Below the pieces are notes generated by a model that did not search any database, had not been told where the DNA came from, and worked only from the letters and a program-made list of their open reading frames with translations. This document shows positions 60,061 through 64,000 of a stretch of DNA of 64,000 bases, piece by piece (within the stretch, counting starts at the first letter, position 1; every line of letters starts with the position of its first letter). The translations under genes and the position numbers were made by a program. The stretch covers positions 2,418,001-2,482,000 of the forward strand of contig OY970284.1 in assembly GCA_963715895.1 (NCBI GenBank), in the 5' to 3' direction. This stretch comes from JADGNZ01 sp963715895 (GTDB lineage Bacteria; Acidobacteriota; Thermoanaerobaculia; Gp7-AA8).

Positions 60061-60563
60061 TGCCGATTCGAGCCTCTCGCACGCGGGAACACCAACCCCG
60101 TCACGAGGTCGCCGGCCACTGCATCGCCATCGACAGTCCAGGCACTTCCGCCAGCTCCTCGGGCGTGCGCCGACGCCACGCCTTCCAGCTCCCGCGTCAG
60201 CACCGCATCGACCGACGTCCCCTCCCGCCGCGCCAGAGCCCGCAGCACGTCCCGCTGATACCGCGGAACTCGCGCCCGCAGCTCCACCAGCCGGATCGCC
60301 TCCGGCAGCACCGACGGCGCATCCTTCCCGAGCGCAGCTTCGATGACGGACTGCTCGTACTTCTGCATCGCCACCGCCACCAGCTCCTCCCTCGTCATCC
60401 GCTCGCCGAGCGCGGTCCAAACCGCTACAATCGCTCCATCCTCGATCTCCCGTTTCAGATCCCTGAGGGTGAGCCCAAGCAGATCCGCCGCCGTCATGAG
60501 CGCGAAGTTGGGACGGGGAGCGAGGAAGATGTGATGGATGCGGGAGCGGGTGGATTCGTCCAT
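60045..60563 (-). CDS. Hypothetical protein with HTH-like N-terminus
   Basis: 172 residues from ATG 60563, after GAGGAGAAC. Residues about 22-50 (LMTAADLLGLTLRDLKREIEDG) read like a helix-turn-helix of the MerR/antitoxin type. A helical region (VLPEAIRLVELRARVPRYQRDVLRALARREG) and a short Gly/Ala-rich tail follow. It resembles regulators or antitoxins of small modules, but no toxin is adjacent. The C-terminal codons and the TGA lie in the last palindrome of the array, so the tail may not be original. Function unknown. Confidence 0.6.
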   Translation of the reverse strand: MDESTRSRIHHIFLAPRPNFALMTAADLLGLTLRDLKREIEDGAIVAVWTALGERMTREELVAVAMQKYEQSVIEAALGKDAPSVLPEAIRLVELRARVPRYQRDVLRALARREGTSVDAVLTRELEGVASAHARGAGGSAWTVDGDAVAGDLVTGLVFPRARGSNRQSSRF

Positions 60564-60597
60564 GAAGTTCTCCTCATCGAGCCCTTAGACACAACAT

Positions 60598-61707
60598 TTA
60601 GTCCGCCGCCGAGTTGTTATCTGCAGTAGGCCAGCGAGTGCTCGAGTAGCCCACGTGCGATCGTTGCGGAACGCGACGCTTTCCCGGGTCGAAGGGATAC
60701 CACTCGACTTTCTTCGCGACCATGAGTGAAACGAGAGGCAAGCATAGAGGCTCACCTAAGTTGCGCCGAATGTGGGCGAGCAGGAAAGCGACCGACGCCG
60801 ACGCGTTCAGCCATTCGGCAACATCTTCAATCGTAAACGCCAACGCAGGTGGATCAAAATGTGCGAAATGATTTCGAACGTCTTTGAGGCGAATGAACTG
60901 ATTGATTTCGCCTGGACATTTCTCGAGAGGCTTTCCCGTGATCTTGCCGACCCATCTCAACTTGTCGCGTATGCTTTGCCCATGAGTCGGGCCGAGTGAC
61001 TCTGGGTCGAACGTCCATCCATGGCTCGCGGCCTCGTACTTCGCCCGGTAATAGAGTTGATGCAGCGTGTTATCTACGGCCGCGACCACTGTGCTGAAAT
61101 AGGCGAACAGTTCGCGAAGCCACTCGTCCTCGAACATCAAGTCTGACCGCTCGACAAGGTTCCTGTATATCTCCATCCAGGCTTGCAGCAATACCAGTTG
61201 AAGAGAGGAGAACGCCCGTCCTTCACGATCGAGCTGTGGTACAACAGGAAACGAGTCGGAAACTGCGGTCGGAAACATGAACGTAAGCGCTTCATCAAGC
61301 TTTTCGTTGCACGGCGCGTGAAATTTTGGCGCGGCAGCAACGGACGCGTCAAGCCAACCTGAGATGAGCGGTGGAAAGTTGAAACGGCCGGGATCGAATG
61401 TCTGATGATCTGCTAGCTGATCGCAAATCGACTGCCAGCGAAACGGACGCGTGATCTGTTGCGTTTTCTCACGTTTCCATCTGAACACCAGCCAATCAGC
61501 CTCTCTCCATTTCGTGAAGGACATTGTCTGTTTGTAGTACGACTCAAGAATCATCGAAGTCGTGGCGCGAACGCGCGCCTTGTCCGGAGGTCCTATCTGA
61601 AAACGAAGAGGATAGTACGTGCCCCGCGTGGCTAAAGGACTCGTAGTCATGTCGTACGTGAGTTCGTCATCCATCGAGACGAATTGTATGAGATTGCGGG
61701 CTTCCAT
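60598..61707 (-). CDS. Hypothetical protein with a HEPN-like RxxxxH motif
   Basis: 369 residues with no signal or membrane segment. The C-terminal half is helical and contains FIRLKDVRNHFAHFDPPA, where RNHFAH has the Rx4H form of HEPN-domain RNases and related abortive-infection proteins. LVERSDLMFEDEWLRELFAYF and VDNTLHQLYYRAKYEAASHGW upstream also look like HEPN-type helices. The gene has lower GC than its neighbours and sits between a palindrome array and a mobile inverted repeat, suggesting transfer. It may be a stand-alone defence or toxin gene; no partner antitoxin is evident. Confidence 0.6.
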   Translation of the reverse strand: MEARNLIQFVSMDDELTYDMTTSPLATRGTYYPLRFQIGPPDKARVRATTSMILESYYKQTMSFTKWREADWLVFRWKREKTQQITRPFRWQSICDQLADHQTFDPGRFNFPPLISGWLDASVAAAPKFHAPCNEKLDEALTFMFPTAVSDSFPVVPQLDREGRAFSSLQLVLLQAWMEIYRNLVERSDLMFEDEWLRELFAYFSTVVAAVDNTLHQLYYRAKYEAASHGWTFDPESLGPTHGQSIRDKLRWVGKITGKPLEKCPGEINQFIRLKDVRNHFAHFDPPALAFTIEDVAEWLNASASVAFLLAHIRRNLGEPLCLPLVSLMVAKKVEWYPFDPGKRRVPQRSHVGYSSTRWPTADNNSAAD

Positions 61708-61760
61708 GCCGAGGCAGCCACATGCAGATTGGTGTGACCCCGGTAGCTCTAGCCACGATT

Positions 61761-61846
61761 GGGGTCAGGTCTAAAGTCGAAAGTTCCGAAAGACCAAAGA
61801 TGAAAGCGACCCGTCTGAATCGGTACCTTCGGATTTAGACCTGATA
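61761..61846. repeat. Diverged copy of the GGGGTCAGGTC inverted-repeat element
   Basis: The left arm GGGGTCAGGTCTAAAGTCGA (61761-61780) matches the element at 4114 with one change. The right arm (TTCGGATTTAGACCTGATAG) is degraded. About 86 bp, located between two genes. Confidence 0.7.
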
Positions 61847-61964
61847 GGCTCCCTTATCGTTCGTGGTAGAGGCGCGAATGAGAAGAGAAGGCCTACCACT
61901 CCGCCACCTATGCCTGGTATGGTACCCTCTTACTTCCACAGAGATTGCACGCGAAAGGAAGGTA

Positions 61965-62639
61965 ATGGTCGAAGCCAATCCGAGTCAAGTCAAGAGTGCC
62001 TGGATCGCGGCTCTTGCCACGATCCTCGCAGCGGTCATCGGTGCTGGTGCCCTGATACTTGTGAACAGCCACAGGAATCAAGAAAGTCAGCATCAGGAGA
62101 TCGCAGCTCTACAGCATGAAGCAACCACACTTCGTGGCGAACTGGAACAGAAAACCAAGGAAGTCAACACGCTCTCCGCTTCTCTCGCAACGAAGCGGAA
62201 CCAACCTGCCCCGGGCCAGTTGACTGCGGGACCTGGAGCAACGGATTCCGCCAGCTTAGCGACGACAACAGGCGACGACAATGGCTTTGTGCTCGTGCTT
62301 GATCGATGCGTGCGCGCTGGACCAGCGGTGACGTGCAGCATGACCTTTCGGAATACTGGAGTTGAACGTCGTCTCATGATCGAACTGGGTGATGGAAACA
62401 CTCACGCTCTTGACGACCAGGGGATCCAGCGTGTCGCGCCAGAGGGGGAAGTCGCCGGAGTACATGGAGACTGGCCGTCCGTCGTTGTGCCTTCCGGTCT
62501 CACCGTTCCCGTAAAGATCCGTTTTCGAGACATCCCCGGTTCGGTGAAACAATTCGCTTTCATGAACGTGCAGTTTTCGCACAGCGATGGAAATGGGGGG
62601 CATCATATAGAACTACGCTCGATCCCAATCGTGAATTGA
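61965..62639 (+). CDS. Single-pass membrane protein with coiled coil
   Basis: 224 residues from ATG 61965 after AAGGAAGG. A membrane helix (AWIAALATILAAVIGAGALILV, about 12-33) is followed by a coiled coil (ESQHQEIAALQHEATTLRGE, about 40-75), a Pro/Gly-rich linker, and a beta domain of about 110 residues with two Cys (VLDRCVR and VTCSMTF) that may pair. Topology: short cytoplasmic end, large external domain. Family unknown. It lies about 120 bp after a mobile inverted repeat, as does the zinc-ribbon gene at 4282. Confidence 0.65.
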   Translation: MVEANPSQVKSAWIAALATILAAVIGAGALILVNSHRNQESQHQEIAALQHEATTLRGELEQKTKEVNTLSASLATKRNQPAPGQLTAGPGATDSASLATTTGDDNGFVLVLDRCVRAGPAVTCSMTFRNTGVERRLMIELGDGNTHALDDQGIQRVAPEGEVAGVHGDWPSVVVPSGLTVPVKIRFRDIPGSVKQFAFMNVQFSHSDGNGGHHIELRSIPIVN

Positions 62640-62713
62640 GGCAACAGGGCGAGTTGTTTGGAGTTTGGGCCGTATCTGGAAAATCAATTTAGCTGGCGGC
62701 CCCCAATCCAAGT

Positions 62714-62998
62714 TTACATTGAATTCCAGGCATCCACACCAGATCCATCAGCGACGCACCTATCCAGTGCCTCGAGCGCTTCAGCAGTCGAAATGGGATT
62801 GCGGCGCTCGGCTCTACGGAGCAATCTCGAAACCGCCCTCCTCCGACCGGCTGGGTCGTTGATAGGGCGGTGCTCACGGTGTGCCTCCGCAAGAGCGGCT
62901 CGGCGAACAAAGGAGCTACGCGTCTCGCCGGCCTTGCGTGCCGCAGCGTCAATGACCCGGAGATCGGTCTCGGGCAGTGAAACGAGAACCTTGCGCAT
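62714..62998 (-). CDS. CopG/RHH-like antitoxin, orphan
   Basis: 94 residues from ATG 62998. MRKVLVSLPETDLRVIDAAA with ETRSSFVRRAALAEA is the ribbon-helix-helix pattern of small antitoxins, with a polar C-terminal half (NPISTAEALEALDRCVADG) for toxin binding. Downstream on the same strand there is no PIN, RelE or MazF frame; the gene converges on 61965-62639. It is either an orphan repressor or the remains of a module. Confidence 0.6.
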   Translation of the reverse strand: MRKVLVSLPETDLRVIDAAARKAGETRSSFVRRAALAEAHREHRPINDPAGRRRAVSRLLRRAERRNPISTAEALEALDRCVADGSGVDAWNSM

Positions 62999-63105
62999 CC
63001 AAATAGTATATCTAACGGATATCCGTAGAGGTTGGTTCTTCCGCTTCGCGCCTTCGCGGCTTCGCGTGAGATCGATGTTCACGCGAAGCGCAGATATCCA
63101 CTGCC

Positions 63106-63372
63106 TCACACCATCGCGCAACGCGCTTCCGTCGCGATCGGATCCTCACCTGCTTCCGTGAGGATGATCTCGTACAGTGCGAGCGTGTCGGCGATGAGGG
63201 CGTCGTCGATGCGGCGTACGGCGTGGCCTTCATGTTCGAGGATGTAGTCGCCGACGGCGAGCTCCCCGTGGAGCAGGTCGAGCTGCACTTCGCGGGTCAT
63301 GCCCCAGAAATCACATTCGACGACTGTTTCATCGATGAACCGGACAATCTGGCCAGGAGCTCCGAGACACAT
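63106..63372 (-). CDS. hypC: HypC/HupF-like [NiFe]-hydrogenase maturation chaperone
   Basis: 88 residues from ATG 63372 after GGAGGTG. MCLGAPGQI with the essential Cys2 is the HypC signature. REVQLDLLHGELAVGDYILEHEGHAVRRID is the typical OB-like core with the HEG motif, and the protein ends at normal length. HypC carries the Fe(CN)2CO unit with HypD to the hydrogenase large subunit. No hypA, B, D, E, F or hydrogenase gene is seen in the window, so it stands alone or joins an operon beyond the right edge. A GTGAT-N4-GTCAC site is centred 76 bp upstream. Confidence 0.85.
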   Translation of the reverse strand: MCLGAPGQIVRFIDETVVECDFWGMTREVQLDLLHGELAVGDYILEHEGHAVRRIDDALIADTLALYEIILTEAGEDPIATEARCAMV

Positions 63373-63441
63373 GACGCACCTCCGAGCCGTGACGATCGCA
63401 TGCGGCCGGGTTGGCGTCGAGATCGGACCGCACACGTCCAC

Positions 63442-63455
63442 GTGATTCGCGTCAC
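63442..63455. promoter_or_regulatory. Candidate Crp/Fnr-type operator of hypC
   Basis: GTGAT-TCGC-GTCAC matches GTGAY-N4-RTCAC. Its right half overlaps the start of a family E-like sequence (TCACGCGGAGGCGCG), which weakens the case slightly, but position and spacing fit the other sites. Confidence 0.45.
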
Positions 63456-63514
63456 GCGGAGGCGCGAAGCACTTATGGAGGGCGGTTGTGCGCGGAGGCG
63501 CGGACCACAATTCA

Positions 63515-63705
63515 GCCCCGCGCTCGGCGCAGCGCGAGCGCGGGGAATCGGTGGTGATGTGGAAGTGCGGCCGCGGAGGCGGCCGCTACAAGCTGTGCGG
63601 ATCCGCTTCTGTTGCGAATTGGGCGGCGTTGTCCCGGCCGCCTCCGCGGCCGGCAAATGGGCGACCCCTCGTACCCCGCGCTCGCGCTACGCAGAGCGCG
63701 GGGCT
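63515..63705. repeat. About 190-bp GC-rich inverted repeat
   Basis: CCGCGCTCGGCGCAGCGCGA plus GCGGGG on the left is matched by CCCCGCGCTCGCGCTACGCA plus GAGCGCGGGG on the right. Inside, GGCCGCGGAGGCGGCCGC faces GGCCGCCTCCGCGGCCGG. The whole can fold into one long hairpin. No coding frame is convincing. Confidence 0.65.
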
Positions 63706-64000
63706 GGATTGTGGAGCGCGCCTTCGCGCGAACCGGGAGCGCTGGCGCCAATCGCGTTTGGTTGTGGGCGATAGCCCGCGGAGTCAGGGGCGGCGCGGGC
63801 CGGGGGCGAGACCTCAGCGCTCCGCAAACCACCGCCCCGCCCGGCAAGATGCCAAACGTCTGCGGTAACCCGGCGGCGGGACGCACGCCGGGCCAGCCGG
63901 CGAGACGCCAGCGCTCCGGAAAACCCCCGCCGCCCGACCCGGTGAGACGCCACGGCTCTTTTTCTCCGCGTCTCCGCGTCTTCGCGTGAAACCGTCTACC
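63706..64000. other. Gene-free GC-rich right edge
   Basis: I see no supported gene here. It contains loosely repeated GAGAC(G/C)-CAGCGCTCCG words and ends in half of a family E palindrome (63961-63991), whose partner arm would lie outside the window. Confidence 0.5.

Overview
The window is GC-rich, with dense genes of mixed orientation and many intergenic palindromic repeats. The gene set suggests a Gram-negative soil or sediment bacterium, possibly an Acidobacteriota lineage such as Thermoanaerobaculia. It includes a VPS10/BNR-repeat protein, paired M3 metallopeptidases, a giant DUF11 surface protein, a poly-HAMP hybrid kinase, pyruvate:ferredoxin oxidoreductase and an ADP-forming acyl-CoA synthetase fused to a GNAT domain. 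The taxonomic placement is inference; there is no rRNA or other marker gene here.

Layout. 0-5.7 kb: a KamA-type radical SAM enzyme, a decayed VapBC module, a 21-bp tandem array, two unknown small genes and a zinc-ribbon membrane protein with a secreted partner. 5.7-15.3 kb: a P450 broken by one amber codon, a cupredoxin, DoxX, a three-gene operon (Acg-type nitroreductase, PGM1-like ATP-grasp ligase, small Cys-rich protein), a membrane protein and a PAS hybrid kinase. 15.5-28 kb: a signalling island with a 2,422-residue soluble kinase carrying 14 near-identical 92-residue HAMP units, a DUF433/DUF5615 toxin-antitoxin pair, CheR, CheB and another hybrid kinase. 28-31.6 kb: two identical IS4-family copies. 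31.6-41.7 kb: a serine hydrolase, two M3 peptidases around an FMN reductase, and a frameshifted VPS10-like gene. 41.7-46.4 kb: a CBS protein, a radical SAM/SPASM protein and the GNAT-acyl-CoA synthetase. 47-54 kb: the DUF11 surface protein. 54-59.6 kb: a Crp/Fnr regulator, a cNMP-domain-only protein and nifJ. 60-63.4 kb: small poorly known genes and an orphan hypC.

How the genes may work together. A palindrome, GTGAY-N4-RTCAC, lies 66-82 bp upstream of the start codons of the radical SAM/SPASM gene, the GNAT-acyl-CoA synthetase, nifJ and hypC. A one-mismatch version lies upstream of the nitroreductase operon. Together with the Crp/Fnr regulator at 54.2 kb, this points to a low-oxygen or redox regulon (hypothesis).

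The other dominant signal is repetitive DNA. There are at least seven families of short or long palindromes and three unrelated tandem arrays. Both IS copies sit exactly in arms of one palindrome family, with 9-bp target duplications equal to that arm. The same palindrome family is also inserted in frame inside nifJ, and another family lies in the 5' end of cheB.
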